The notes: generated by a model not told the origin, from the letters alone. DNA of 50,252 nucleotides from Caballeronia hypogeia (GCF_001544875.2 NZ_FCOA02000046.1:1-50252), one strand, 5' to 3'. Numbered from the stretch's first letter, positions 1 to 8,787 are shown. Program-made: numbers and translations.

Positions 1-92
1 ACGAAATGCAGAAGCGCGACGCGAAGAAGGGCCTCGCTTCGCTGTGCATCGGCGGCGGCATGGGCGTGGCGCTGGCGGTGGAACGTCCGTAA
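1..92 (+). CDS. phaA: Acetyl-CoA acetyltransferase, C-terminal fragment (cut by window edge)
   Basis: Only the last 29 codons are inside the window, read from base 3 to the TAA at 90-92. They contain LASLCIGGGMGVALAVE, the C-terminal thiolase signature that carries the second active-site cysteine (C-I-G-G-G). The enzyme condenses two acetyl-CoA to acetoacetyl-CoA, the first step of polyhydroxybutyrate synthesis. The call rests on this signature and on phaB following 81 bases downstream on the same strand, the usual phaC-phaA-phaB-phaR order of Burkholderiaceae. phaC would lie upstream, outside the window. Confidence 0.9.
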   Translation, partial: EMQKRDAKKGLASLCIGGGMGVALAVERP

Positions 93-173
93 GTCGGAAG
101 TCGAGAGCAAGACCGGGAAGGGCCAGCGGGCGGCACGGAGATCGCCGTCCGCATAACGAAAATGGAGTGAGGA

Positions 174-914
174 ATGGCGAAGCGTATAGCGTATGTAACG
201 GGCGGGATGGGCGGCATCGGCACCAGCATTTGCCAGCGCCTGCTCAAGGATGGCTTCACGGTCGTCGCGGGCTGCGGCCCGAACTCGCCGCGCCGGGTGA
301 AATGGCTCGAAGACCAGAAGGCGCTCGGTTTCGACTTCGTCGCCTCGGAAGGTAACGTCGGCGACTGGGAATCGACCAAGAATGCGTTCGACAAGGTCAA
401 GGCCGAAGTCGGCGAGATCGACGTGCTGGTGAACAACGCCGGCATCACGCGCGACGTCGTGTTCCGCAAGATGACGCACGAAGACTGGACGGCCGTCATC
501 GACACCAACCTGACGAGCCTCTTCAACGTGACGAAGCAGGTCATCGACGGCATGGTCGAACGCGGCTGGGGCCGCATCATCAACATTTCGTCGGTGAATG
601 GTCAGAAGGGCCAGTTTGGCCAGACCAACTACTCGACCGCCAAGGCCGGCATTCACGGCTTCACGATGGCGCTCGCGCAGGAAGTGGCGACCAAGGGCGT
701 GACGGTCAACACCGTGTCGCCGGGCTATATCGGCACGGACATGGTGAAGTCGATCCGTCCGGAAGTGCTGGAGAAGATCGTCGCGACCATTCCGGTGCGG
801 CGTCTCGGCACGCCGGATGAGATCGGTTCGATCTGCGCATGGCTGGCGTCCGAGGAATCGGGCTTCTCGACCGGCGCGGACTTCTCGCTCAACGGCGGCT
901 TGCATATGGGCTGA
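174..914 (+). CDS. phaB: Acetoacetyl-CoA reductase (NADPH-dependent)
   Basis: A 246-residue short-chain dehydrogenase/reductase of the usual PhaB length. It reduces acetoacetyl-CoA to (R)-3-hydroxybutyryl-CoA, the monomer for PHB synthase, in the cytoplasm. The glycine-rich cofactor motif TGGMGGIG is at residues 9-16, the NNAG motif follows at about 87-90, and the catalytic Ser140, Tyr153 and Lys157 (YSTAK) are all present. The C-terminus ends in GGLHMG, typical of PhaB. The ATG is preceded by a good ribosome site (GGAG...GAGGA within bases 163-173). It lies between phaA and phaR and is probably co-transcribed with phaA. A strong hairpin follows directly after the stop. Confidence 0.97.
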   Translation: MAKRIAYVTGGMGGIGTSICQRLLKDGFTVVAGCGPNSPRRVKWLEDQKALGFDFVASEGNVGDWESTKNAFDKVKAEVGEIDVLVNNAGITRDVVFRKMTHEDWTAVIDTNLTSLFNVTKQVIDGMVERGWGRIINISSVNGQKGQFGQTNYSTAKAGIHGFTMALAQEVATKGVTVNTVSPGYIGTDMVKSIRPEVLEKIVATIPVRRLGTPDEIGSICAWLASEESGFSTGADFSLNGGLHMG

Positions 915-919
915 CGGGC

Positions 920-976
920 GGAGGCTTCCCGCGACGCACCCGAGTGCGCGCGGGAAGCCTCCACTCGCCGGATTTT
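920..976 (+). terminator. Strong hairpin after phaB, terminator-like
   Basis: A perfect 14-bp inverted repeat (arms 920-933 and 949-962, GGAGGCTTCCCGCG and its complement) starts 5 bases after the phaB stop. The T-run (ATTTTTC, 971-977) comes about ten bases after the stem, so it is not a textbook intrinsic terminator. It may attenuate transcription or protect the phaAB message. phaR, 95 bases further on, would then need its own promoter. Confidence 0.6.
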
Positions 977-1009
977 TCAACGATGCGGCGAACACGCAGC
1001 AGCGCTTTT

Positions 1010-1045
1010 TTGCGACAACGCAAGACCTGCTTGCTGCCATCGCAG
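1010..1045 (+). promoter_or_regulatory. Two inverted repeats before phaR, possible PhaR autoregulatory operators
   Basis: Two short inverted repeats lie in the 95 bases before the phaR start: TTGCG-ACAA-CGCAA at 1010-1023 and CTGC-CATC-GCAG at 1034-1045. From memory of the family, PhaR of Paracoccus binds TGC-rich sites of the form CTGC-N3/4-GCAG upstream of phaP and phaR, and the second repeat fits that form. That these are operators here is inference from motif and position. Confidence 0.45.
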
Positions 1046-1071
1046 TAAAGTTTTGCGTTTAAAGGCGTTAA

Positions 1072-1647
1072 ATGACCACCACTACTACTACAAAGAAATC
1101 CGCCGAACGACTCATCAAAAAATATCCAAACCGTCGGCTGTATGACACGGAAACGAGCACCTACATCACATTGTCGGACGTGAAGCAGCTCGTGCTCGAT
1201 CAGGAAGACTTCAAGGTGCTCGACGCGAAGTCCAACGACGACCTCACGCGCAGCATCCTCCTGCAGATCATTCTCGAAGAGGAAAGCGGCGGCCTGCCGA
1301 TGTTCTCGTCGGTGATGCTCTCGCAGATCATCCGCTTCTACGGCCACGCGATGCAGGGCATGATGGGCACGTACCTGGAAAAGAACATCCAGGCGTTCAT
1401 CGACATTCAGCAGAAGCTTTCCGAGCAGAGCAAGGGCATCTACGACGGCAACGCGCTGAATCCGGAAGTCTGGTCGCAGTTCATGAACATGCAGGCGCCG
1501 ATGATGCAGGGCATGATGACCAGCTACATCGAGCAGTCGAAGAACATGTTCGTGCAGATGCAGGAACAGATGCAGTCGCAAGCGAAGTCGATGTTCAACA
1601 CGTTTCCGTTTCCGACGCCCACGGGGCCGGGGACGGAGAAGAAGTAA
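1072..1647 (+). CDS. phaR: Polyhydroxyalkanoate synthesis regulator (repressor) PhaR
   Basis: A 191-residue protein. Residues about 13-71 (RLIKKYPNRRLYDTETSTYI...) are the DNA-binding PHB/PHA accumulation regulator domain, followed by the PHB_acc helical region and a Met/Gln-rich C-terminal part (MQEQMQSQ). In this family PhaR binds DNA and nascent PHB granules: when polymer is absent it represses phasin genes and itself, and when polymer forms it leaves the DNA. The length matches Cupriavidus/Burkholderia PhaR. It is the third pha gene here, separated from phaB by a hairpin and by possible operators. The ATG follows GGCGTTAA, a weak ribosome site. Confidence 0.96.
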   Translation: MTTTTTTKKSAERLIKKYPNRRLYDTETSTYITLSDVKQLVLDQEDFKVLDAKSNDDLTRSILLQIILEEESGGLPMFSSVMLSQIIRFYGHAMQGMMGTYLEKNIQAFIDIQQKLSEQSKGIYDGNALNPEVWSQFMNMQAPMMQGMMTSYIEQSKNMFVQMQEQMQSQAKSMFNTFPFPTPTGPGTEKK

Positions 1648-2255
1648 GGGTTTCGAAGCGCGCGTGCGGGCGTCGGAGCGCAAAGCTTCCGGCGTGTCTC
1701 GGCGTGCGCTCGTCGGGGCGCGCTCGGATGGGGCGCTAGCGGTTGATGTGGCCGGATGATCACGGGCTCCGATCGAGCCATTCTACCGACTCGGGCGAGG
1801 ATCGCGCGATCCGTTGCGAGTTGACCTGCGACCGAAAATCTTCAAACGCCCGCAGCGTCAAGATCCATGCGGGAGACGGCGCGCGTATGCCTGATCGTCG
1901 TTGTCAATCTTCAATGCTTCTCTTGTGACCGTCGGATTCGTCTGGCCGCGCGCCGGCTTTATCGCCGATCCGAATTCCTCTCTGTCCTCGCGTTGATGTA
2001 GCGACTGGCTCGGTAGACGTCACGTCGCGCCTCTCTTGTCAAAGCTTTCGGGGCTGTCCTCGAGTTTTAGCCGCTTTTCGGAATCTGTCGCTTCTAAAGC
2101 GTATAGGGCCCATCTATATTTGCGACCAGCAAAGAAGCGTTGAACCTTGCCGCGTGGGAAGTTGGTTCGGCGCAATCGACGCACTGAGCCACTGATTCAA
2201 GTGCCCTCGAGGCCTTTTCGCCCAAGAAAAGGCTGAACATCGAACAACCACAAAA
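1648..2255. other. 608-base non-coding stretch between phaR and the lipoprotein gene
   Basis: No gene could be supported. A 61-codon frame at 1743-1928 has no ribosome site and no recognisable similarity. The right half (about 1920-2255) is visibly more AT-rich than its surroundings and contains a -10-like TATATT at 2115-2120 without a convincing -35, so the promoter of the downstream lipoprotein gene is probably here. No tRNA or terminator with a clear T-run was seen. Confidence 0.5.
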
Positions 2256-4325
2256 ATGTTTCAACTCTCTATTCCGCGCTTTATGGAAGCGCTTCGCGTC
2301 GGTTCGATCAGGCGGCGCGCACTCGCGTGCCTGCTCGTTCCGGCAGTTTTGGCCGGATGCGGCGGCGGTGACGGTTCTTCCGCACCTGCGTCAACAGCCA
2401 AGTCGGCCGAAACCACGCAACCGCCGGCCGCAACTGCTCGGGCAATGCTTGCTGCAACCGCCGGCCTCACGGTCAACGGCTTCACGCCGTCAGTCGCTGT
2501 GCCGGGCGATACCATCACAATAACGGGGAGTGGCTTCACGAAGGCCACGCGGGTCGTATGGCGCGGCGGGCAGTTCTATCTTCAGGTTAATTCGGCTAAC
2601 GAGATTACATTCCAGGTGCCGACGCTGGGTAACGGGGAAGACTGGAGCGGAACTCTGATGCTGTTGCGTGAAGATGGCGCGCAAGTGACCACGACTACCA
2701 CGCTGACAGTGCAGGCGTTACCGTTGCCGACTTCGCTTTCCGCGACCAATGCGCGTGAAGGTGACGAAGTGCGGATCGACGGCAAGTTCCTCATTCCCAC
2801 GCTCGTCAAGTCATTGATGATGGGCGACAGGGAATTCCTGCCGAGCCGGGGGAACGGCACTTCGCTTTGGTTCAACGTGCCGAAGGGTGCGCCGAGCGGA
2901 TCGGTCGTGGTGCTGGATTGGAAAGGACACAAGATTTCCGCCGGCACGCTCAACGTGATTCCGCCGTCGCCTTCGATCGAGTTCGCGAGCGTGCAGTTGT
3001 CGCAGGGCCCGCTTTTCTCAGTGAGCGACCCCGTCGCCGATCCGAATCTCCGTCTGGTGTCGCAACGCGACCTTCTGGTTCGCGTGCGCCTGAAGCCGGC
3101 GGCGTCGCTGGGGCAGATCAATCCCGACGTAGAAATGGCTTTCATGAATGAAAAGAAGACTTGGCAGGCCGTCCGGATGCAAGGGCCGGGCGCGTTGAGC
3201 ACGAACGCCATCGCCGAGAACGACATCGCCAATAGTTACACGTATACGATTCCGGCGGAGTGGCTCGACAAAGGCTTTCGCTTCCAGATTCGGGCGGCGG
3301 ACAACCGCTATCCGGATGCGACCAAAATCTTCTCGTATCAGCCGCCGGCGGCGGCGCTCGGGGGCGGCACTTACGTGCGCATGCACCTCGTGCCTGTCGT
3401 CACGCCGAATGGAGCGAAAGGTAAGATCGATGTTGATTTCTTCAAGAAGGCACTGATGGCGGCGTATCCGCTCTCGGCGGTCGATGTGGTTGTCGAGCCG
3501 GAGATCAAATGGGCGACGACCGCCTATTCCAATGATGACATTCTTGGCTTGCTGTACGACATCAATTCGCGACGCGCCAGTTCGCAGCCGAACAACTACG
3601 ATTTTTATTATGGTGTGGTGCCCTGCGGTTGCACGTCAGTGGCTTTTGCACCCGGACGCGCCGGCGTCATCCCGGATTCGGGGTATTACACGAAGGAGGG
3701 TCCGATGCAGGTGAGCATCCACGAAATCGGGCACAGCTTCGGTCGGATGCACACGTGGGACGACGAGGCTTCCCCGTATAAGAGTGGCAACGCGATCGGC
3801 GTCGGACCGTGGCTACCGGAAGTGACAGCTGATCTCGCGCAGTCGTTCATCAATCCCGCGACGCGTTACGACATCATGTCCTACAACGTTCCGAACGATT
3901 CGGTTTCAGCATACACATATGCAGGCGTCTACAAATATGTGGAGCAGAATCTGCCTCTGTCTGCACGGCCGAAACTGCTGCGTGCGAGCGCGCCGGCTGG
4001 CACCGCGTTGCGTCTTGCGGGCGTGCTGAACGAAAATGCCGGCACGGTCAAGTTGAATGCTGCGATGCGCGTGAGCGGAACACCGGACACTGTGGTACTG
4101 GCGGGCGACGCCCAACTGGCCAACGACGACTATGTCATCGAACTCGAAACCGGCAACGGAACCTATCGCTATCCGTTGCAGCCGGTCAAGATCGTGATGG
4201 AGCAGGTCAGCAGTTCGCTCGCGGGCTTCGAATTGAAGATTCCCGTGGTCGATAAGATCATTCGTACGCGCGTCTTGCGCGGCAAGGCGGTTCTTCTCGA
4301 TCAGCCGGGTATGCCGTCCAACTAA
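2256..4325 (+). CDS. Secreted lipoprotein with IPT/TIG-like domains and a metzincin-type zinc protease site
   Basis: A 689-residue protein with a lipoprotein signal: basic start, hydrophobic stretch and lipobox LAGC, with the lipidated cysteine at 35. A low-complexity Ser/Ala/Thr linker follows. Residues about 70-150 and 155-235 resemble two IPT/TIG immunoglobulin-like repeats (ITITGSGF in the first). The zinc site HEIGHSFGRMH (489-499) fits HExxHxxGxxH, with an apparent Met-turn DIMSYN (Met541) 42 residues later, so it looks like a metzincin endopeptidase. I could not assign it to a named peptidase family; M66-like is a guess. It stands alone, and its base composition is less GC-rich than its neighbours, which suggests transfer. 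A terminator follows. The substrate is unknown. Confidence 0.72.
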   Translation: MFQLSIPRFMEALRVGSIRRRALACLLVPAVLAGCGGGDGSSAPASTAKSAETTQPPAATARAMLAATAGLTVNGFTPSVAVPGDTITITGSGFTKATRVVWRGGQFYLQVNSANEITFQVPTLGNGEDWSGTLMLLREDGAQVTTTTTLTVQALPLPTSLSATNAREGDEVRIDGKFLIPTLVKSLMMGDREFLPSRGNGTSLWFNVPKGAPSGSVVVLDWKGHKISAGTLNVIPPSPSIEFASVQLSQGPLFSVSDPVADPNLRLVSQRDLLVRVRLKPAASLGQINPDVEMAFMNEKKTWQAVRMQGPGALSTNAIAENDIANSYTYTIPAEWLDKGFRFQIRAADNRYPDATKIFSYQPPAAALGGGTYVRMHLVPVVTPNGAKGKIDVDFFKKALMAAYPLSAVDVVVEPEIKWATTAYSNDDILGLLYDINSRRASSQPNNYDFYYGVVPCGCTSVAFAPGRAGVIPDSGYYTKEGPMQVSIHEIGHSFGRMHTWDDEASPYKSGNAIGVGPWLPEVTADLAQSFINPATRYDIMSYNVPNDSVSAYTYAGVYKYVEQNLPLSARPKLLRASAPAGTALRLAGVLNENAGTVKLNAAMRVSGTPDTVVLAGDAQLANDDYVIELETGNGTYRYPLQPVKIVMEQVSSSLAGFELKIPVVDKIIRTRVLRGKAVLLDQPGMPSN

Positions 4326-4365
4326 CCGAGCGATGCGGTCAGGTTTTTGGCCGCGACTCATCTGA

Positions 4366-4402
4366 AATGCCTCGCAGGCCTCATGCCGCGAGGCATTTTT
4401 TG
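4366..4402 (+). terminator. Intrinsic terminator after the metzincin lipoprotein gene
   Basis: A 10-bp perfect stem AATGCCTCGC / GCGAGGCATT (4366-4375 and 4388-4397) with a 12-base loop is followed directly by a T-run. It ends the lipoprotein transcript and separates it from rimO. Confidence 0.9.
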
Positions 4403-4541
4403 TTGGTCGAGCGGTTCTTCGCGCTAATTCGCCCTCGTCGTGGACGAGCGGCGGATGTTCGTCGCGGGTCGGGTAAAATGTTAGATTCGCCTATTTCCGC
4501 GGTGCTCGCGTTCGACCCGCGCGGCTTTTCCGGATGTCTCA

Positions 4542-5930
4542 GTGAGTACTTCTTTGAAATCAAGCACCAACACGTCGGCGCCGCGTATCGGCATGGTCTC
4601 CCTTGGCTGCCCGAAAGCGCTCGTCGATTCCGAGCAGATCATGACCCAGTTGCGCGCCGAAGGTTACGAAATCTCCGGCACGTATGACGGCGCGGACCTC
4701 GTCGTCGTCAACACCTGCGGCTTCATCGACGAAGCCGTGCAGGAAAGCCTCGACGCCATCGGCGAAGCGCTGAGCGAGAACGGCAAGGTCATCGTCACCG
4801 GCTGTCTCGGGGCGAAAAAGAGCGCGAGCGGCTCAGGCCTCATCGAGGAAGTGCATCCGAAAGTGCTCGCCGTGACCGGCCCGCACGCGACCAACGAAGT
4901 CATGAACGCGGTGCACGCGCACCTGCCGAAGCCGCACGACCCGTTCACGGACCTCGTGCCGCCCGCGGGCATCAAGCTCACGCCGCGTCACTACGCTTAC
5001 CTCAAGATTTCCGAAGGCTGCAATCACCGCTGCACGTTCTGCATCATCCCGTCGATGCGCGGCGACCTCGTTTCGCGCCCCGTCGCGGAAGTCATGCTCG
5101 AAGCCGAGAATCTGTTCAAGTCCGGCGTGAAGGAACTGCTCGTGATTTCGCAGGACACGAGCGCCTACGGCGTGGACGTGAAGTACCGCACCGGTTTCTG
5201 GAACGGCAAGCCGCTCAAGACGCGCATGACCGACCTCGTCGGCGCGCTCGGTGAACTCGCCGCACAATACGGCGCGTGGGTGCGCCTGCATTATGTGTAT
5301 CCGTATCCGAGCGTCGATGAAGTCATTCCGATGATGGCCGAAGGTCCGCTCAAGGGCCACGTGCTGCCGTACCTCGACGTGCCGTTCCAGCACGCGCATC
5401 CCGAAGTGCTAAAGCGCATGAAACGCCCGGCCAACGCTGAAAAGGTGCTCGAGCGCGTGAAGATCTGGCGCGAGATCTGTCCGGATCTGACCATCCGCAG
5501 CACGTTCATCGCGGGCTTTCCCGGCGAAACGGAAGAGCAGTTTCAGACCTTGCTCGACTTCATCAGGGAAGCGGACCTGGATCGCGTCGGCTGCTTCGCG
5601 TATTCGCCTGTCGAAGGCGCGACCGCGAATGAACTCGACGGCGCATTGCCCGACGAGGTCCGCGAGGAACGCCGCGCGCGTTTCATGGAGCTCGCGGAGG
5701 AACTGTCGGCCAAACGCATGAAAAAGAAGGTCGGCAAGACGCTGAAAGTGCTCGTCGATGAAGTCAGCACGGACGGCGGCGTCGGCCGCACGGCGGCGGA
5801 CGCGCCGGAAATCGACGGCGTCGTGTACATCGCGCCCGCGACCAAGGCTTCGAAGCGCTACAAGGCCGGCGACTTCGTCTCGGTGAAGATCACCGGCGCC
5901 GACGGCCACGATCTCTGGGGCGAGGTGTAA
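4542..5930 (+). CDS. rimO: Ribosomal protein uS12 (Asp89) methylthiotransferase RimO
   Basis: A 462-residue radical-SAM methylthiotransferase. It adds a methylthio group to the conserved aspartate of ribosomal protein S12. The N-terminal domain begins GMVSLGCPKALVDSE (Cys23) and carries NTCGF and VTGCLG, whose cysteines bind the auxiliary 4Fe-4S cluster. The radical-SAM motif CNHRCTFC has Cys160, Cys164 and Cys167. The C-terminal 70 residues are the TRAM domain. The sequence SLGCPKALVDSE distinguishes RimO from the tRNA enzyme MiaB. The start is GTG; no in-frame ATG fits better. The next gene begins 4 bases after the stop, so the two are probably co-transcribed. Confidence 0.96.
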   Translation: MSTSLKSSTNTSAPRIGMVSLGCPKALVDSEQIMTQLRAEGYEISGTYDGADLVVVNTCGFIDEAVQESLDAIGEALSENGKVIVTGCLGAKKSASGSGLIEEVHPKVLAVTGPHATNEVMNAVHAHLPKPHDPFTDLVPPAGIKLTPRHYAYLKISEGCNHRCTFCIIPSMRGDLVSRPVAEVMLEAENLFKSGVKELLVISQDTSAYGVDVKYRTGFWNGKPLKTRMTDLVGALGELAAQYGAWVRLHYVYPYPSVDEVIPMMAEGPLKGHVLPYLDVPFQHAHPEVLKRMKRPANAEKVLERVKIWREICPDLTIRSTFIAGFPGETEEQFQTLLDFIREADLDRVGCFAYSPVEGATANELDGALPDEVREERRARFMELAEELSAKRMKKKVGKTLKVLVDEVSTDGGVGRTAADAPEIDGVVYIAPATKASKRYKAGDFVSVKITGADGHDLWGEV

Positions 5931-5934
5931 GCAC

Positions 5935-6858
5935 ATGCCAGCGATGCCGCACGTTCTCGCGCTCGGCGAGGCGATGGTCGAATTCAATCAGTCGACGCGC
6001 GATCAGCCGAACTATCTGCAGGGCTTCGGCGGCGACGTTTCCAACTTCCTGATCGCGGCGTCGAGACAGGGCGCGTCGACCGGCTTCGTATCGGCGGTCG
6101 GCAACGATCACTTCGGGCAACTGCTGCTCGATCTGTGGCGCGCCGAAAACGTCGATACCTCGACCGTGCGCGTCGATCATGACGCGCCCACCGGCGTCTA
6201 TTTCGTGTCGCACGGCGAGAACGGGCATCGCTTCGACTATCTGCGCGCGGGCTCGGCCGCGAGCCGCTACGCGTCGTCGCAACTGCCGCTCGACGCCATC
6301 GCCGCTGCGAAGGTCGTGCATCTGTCCGGCATCAGTCTGGCGATCGGCGTATCCGCGTGCGATGCCGCGCTCGCCGCGATCGATCACGCGCACGCACACG
6401 GCGTGAAGGTCAGTTTCGACACGAACCTGCGTCTGAAGCTGTGGCCGCTCGCGCGCGCCCGCGCCGTGATGCTCGAAGCGATCCGTTCGACCGACATCTG
6501 TCTGCCGAGCTGGGACGACGTCACCTTGCTTACCGGCCACGACGACAAGGACGCGATCGTCGACGCACTTCTCGAACTCGGTCCGAAGATCGTCGCGTTG
6601 AAGCTCGGCCGCGAGGGCGCGTATATCGCGACGCCGGACGAGCGACGCGTGGTGCCGGGCCGCGTCGTGCAGGCGGTCGATGCGACCGGCGCGGGCGACT
6701 GCTTCGGCGGCGCGTTCATTGCGCGCATCGTCGCAGGCGATGATCCTTTTGAAGCCGCGCGGTACGCGAACGTCGCGGCGGCTTTATCGACGCAAGGCTT
6801 CGGCGCCGTCGCGCCGATTCCGGCCAAGGCAACGGTGGAACGAGCGCTCGCCGGATAA
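5935..6858 (+). CDS. PfkB-family sugar kinase, probably 2-keto-3-deoxygluconate kinase-like
   Basis: A 307-residue ribokinase/PfkB-fold kinase. The substrate-side motif GGDVSNFLIAASRQG is near residues 31-45, and the C-terminal signature DATGAGDCFGGAF carries the catalytic base Asp255. Sequence style (LGEAMVEFNQ, LRAGSAASRY) is that of KDG kinases, which phosphorylate 2-keto-3-deoxygluconate for the Entner-Doudoroff pathway, but exact substrate cannot be read from sequence. It starts 4 bases after rimO; ATG codons at 5935 and 5944 are both possible. A second kinase of this family in the window (42952-43953) sits in a ketogluconate operon, so the two probably have different roles. Confidence 0.85.
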   Translation: MPAMPHVLALGEAMVEFNQSTRDQPNYLQGFGGDVSNFLIAASRQGASTGFVSAVGNDHFGQLLLDLWRAENVDTSTVRVDHDAPTGVYFVSHGENGHRFDYLRAGSAASRYASSQLPLDAIAAAKVVHLSGISLAIGVSACDAALAAIDHAHAHGVKVSFDTNLRLKLWPLARARAVMLEAIRSTDICLPSWDDVTLLTGHDDKDAIVDALLELGPKIVALKLGREGAYIATPDERRVVPGRVVQAVDATGAGDCFGGAFIARIVAGDDPFEAARYANVAAALSTQGFGAVAPIPAKATVERALAG

Positions 6859-6904
6859 CGCGTCGATAATCGAACCGATGAACATAACTAGCGGAGACGA
6901 CGAC

Positions 6905-8089
6905 ATGCAACGTGAAGTAGTGGTGGTAAGCGGTGTGCGCACGGCCATCGGCGATTTTGGCGGTTCGCTCAAGGACTTCGCTCCGACCGACCTAGGCGCG
7001 CGCGTGGTGCGCGAAGCGCTGTCGCGCGCGAACGTCTCGGGCGACGAAGTCGGCCATGTCGTGTTCGGCAACGTGATCCATACCGAGCCGCGCGACATGT
7101 ATCTCGCGCGCGTCGCGGCGCTGGACGGCGGCGTCACGCAGCACGCGCCCGCGCTCACGGTGAACCGCTTGTGCGGCTCGGGCCTGCAGGCGATCGTTTC
7201 GGCGGCGCAATCCATTCTGCTGGGCGATGCGGATGTCGCGATCGGCGGCGGCGCGGAAAGCATGAGCCGCGCGCCATACATCATGCCGGCGGCGCGTTTC
7301 GGCCAGCGCATGGGCGACACTCGCATCGTCGACATGATGGTGGGCGCGCTCAACGATCCGTTCGACAAGATTCACATGGGCGTGACGGCCGAGAACGTCG
7401 CGCAGAAGTTCGGCATCACGCGCGAGATGCAGGACGCGCTCGCGCTCGAATCGCACCGGCGCGCGGCGAAGGCGATCGAAGCCGGCTACTTCAAGGAACA
7501 GATTCTGCCGATCACGCTCGCTTCGAAGAAGGGCGACACCGTGTTCGACCGCGACGAGCACGTGCGCATGAACGCCACGGCCGACGATTTCGCCAAGCTG
7601 AAACCCGTGTTCGCGAAGGAAAACGGCACGGTGACGGCGGGCAACGCGTCCGGCCTCAACGACGCGGCCGCAGCCGTCGTGCTGATGGAGCGCAGCGCCG
7701 CCGAAAAGCGCGGCGCCAGGCCGCTCGCGCGTCTGGTGGCCTACGCGCATGCGGGCGTCGATCCGAAGATCATGGGTATCGGCCCGGTTCCCGCGACGCA
7801 GAAGGTGCTGGAGCGCGCGGGCCTCACCGTCAACGATCTCGACGTGATCGAGGCCAACGAGGCGTTCGCCGCGCAGGCGTGCGCCGTATCGCAGGAACTG
7901 AAGCTCGATCCCGCCAAGGTCAACCCGAACGGCTCCGGCATTTCGCTCGGCCATCCGATCGGCGCGACCGGCGCGCTCATCACCGTGAAGGCGCTGTACG
8001 AGCTGCAGCGCATCGGCGGGCGTTACGCGCTCGTGACGATGTGCATCGGCGGCGGGCAGGGCATCGCGGCGATTTTCGAGCGCATTTGA
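6905..8089 (+). CDS. bktB: Acetyl-CoA C-acyltransferase, BktB-type beta-ketothiolase
   Basis: A 394-residue thiolase. Cys90 (LCGSGLQAI) is the acyl-accepting cysteine, and His350 (GHPIGATGA) and Cys380 (CIGGGQG) complete the active site. It condenses acetyl-CoA with acetyl-CoA or propionyl-CoA and so supplies C4 and C5 precursors for PHA, or works in beta-oxidation. The N-terminus MQREVVVVSGVRTAIGDFGG closely matches BktB as I remember it from Cupriavidus and Burkholderia. I chose the ATG at 6905 because GGAG at 6893-6896 is well placed; the in-frame ATG at 6878 would add nine residues of no family resemblance. The frame is open further upstream but that part overlaps the kinase gene. Confidence 0.93.
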   Translation: MQREVVVVSGVRTAIGDFGGSLKDFAPTDLGARVVREALSRANVSGDEVGHVVFGNVIHTEPRDMYLARVAALDGGVTQHAPALTVNRLCGSGLQAIVSAAQSILLGDADVAIGGGAESMSRAPYIMPAARFGQRMGDTRIVDMMVGALNDPFDKIHMGVTAENVAQKFGITREMQDALALESHRRAAKAIEAGYFKEQILPITLASKKGDTVFDRDEHVRMNATADDFAKLKPVFAKENGTVTAGNASGLNDAAAAVVLMERSAAEKRGARPLARLVAYAHAGVDPKIMGIGPVPATQKVLERAGLTVNDLDVIEANEAFAAQACAVSQELKLDPAKVNPNGSGISLGHPIGATGALITVKALYELQRIGGRYALVTMCIGGGQGIAAIFERI

Positions 8090-8100
8090 AGGACTGAAGG

Positions 8101-8772
8101 ATGATGCAAAGCACGAAGGGACCGCGAAGCATGGCGGTCTTGTCGATGACCGCGGCGCTGCTCGCGCTCGCGGGCTGCAACTCGCCGATGCCGCCGGGTT
8201 CGTCCGGCGCCGCCGGCGTGCTCGCACCCGACCAGCGCGAGCCGACCGGCGCCGACGCGCATGGCGCGCAGGCGGCCATCAAGGAACTCGCGCTGCCGCC
8301 CGCGAAGCCGCTGACGCCGAATCCGGAATACGCGCGTTTTCCGCGCTATGTCGGCACGCTCGGCGACCGGCAGATCGAGATGAAGCTCGGTGCGAAAACC
8401 GACGAGCCATCCGGCGTGCACGGCGAATACACGTTCGTCGGCAGCCCGGCCGTGATTCTGGTCGCGGGCGACCGCGACGGCGATACGCTCGAGATCGAGG
8501 AATCGAACGACGGCACGCATATCACGGGCAACTGGATCGGCAAGTTCGCGCCGGACGGCAGCGTGTCCGGCGAGCGCATGAACCCGGACGATTCGAACCC
8601 GCAGCCCTTCGATCTGCGTCCCGCGGCGGCGGGCGCGAAACTGCCGCCGCCTTCGGCCACGGGCGCGGCCAGGAGTCAGGCGACGCCCACTGCGCCGTCG
8701 CTCGAGCCGGCCTCGCCCGCGCCGCCGAAGAATTCGGTCGGTGGCACGAGCAACGTCATCATCGGCGAGTAG
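8101..8772 (+). CDS. Putative lipoprotein of unknown function
   Basis: A 223-residue protein with a lipoprotein signal, LLALAGC with the modified cysteine at 26. The mature part starts with a Gly/Pro/Ser-rich linker. A compact region of about residues 75-165 (YVGTLGDRQIEMKLG...GVHGEYTFVG) reads like a beta-strand-rich domain with repeated short strands. A Pro/Ala-rich tail follows. I do not recognise the family. It starts 11 bases after bktB and is probably co-transcribed. An intrinsic terminator follows. Confidence 0.8.
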   Translation: MMQSTKGPRSMAVLSMTAALLALAGCNSPMPPGSSGAAGVLAPDQREPTGADAHGAQAAIKELALPPAKPLTPNPEYARFPRYVGTLGDRQIEMKLGAKTDEPSGVHGEYTFVGSPAVILVAGDRDGDTLEIEESNDGTHITGNWIGKFAPDGSVSGERMNPDDSNPQPFDLRPAAAGAKLPPPSATGAARSQATPTAPSLEPASPAPPKNSVGGTSNVIIGE

Positions 8773-8787
8773 CCAGTCCCGTCTCAC

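Noticed and set aside
1743..1928. 61-codon frame in the phaR-lipoprotein gap
   Set aside because: No ribosome site, no recognisable pattern, and composition as in the non-coding surroundings.
4474..4479. TAAAAT as -10 element of rimO
   Set aside because: No -35 element at correct spacing could be found, so the evidence is too weak for a feature.
4367..4687. 106-codon frame overlapping the terminator and the rimO start
   Set aside because: It starts within the terminator stem and runs through rimO in another frame.
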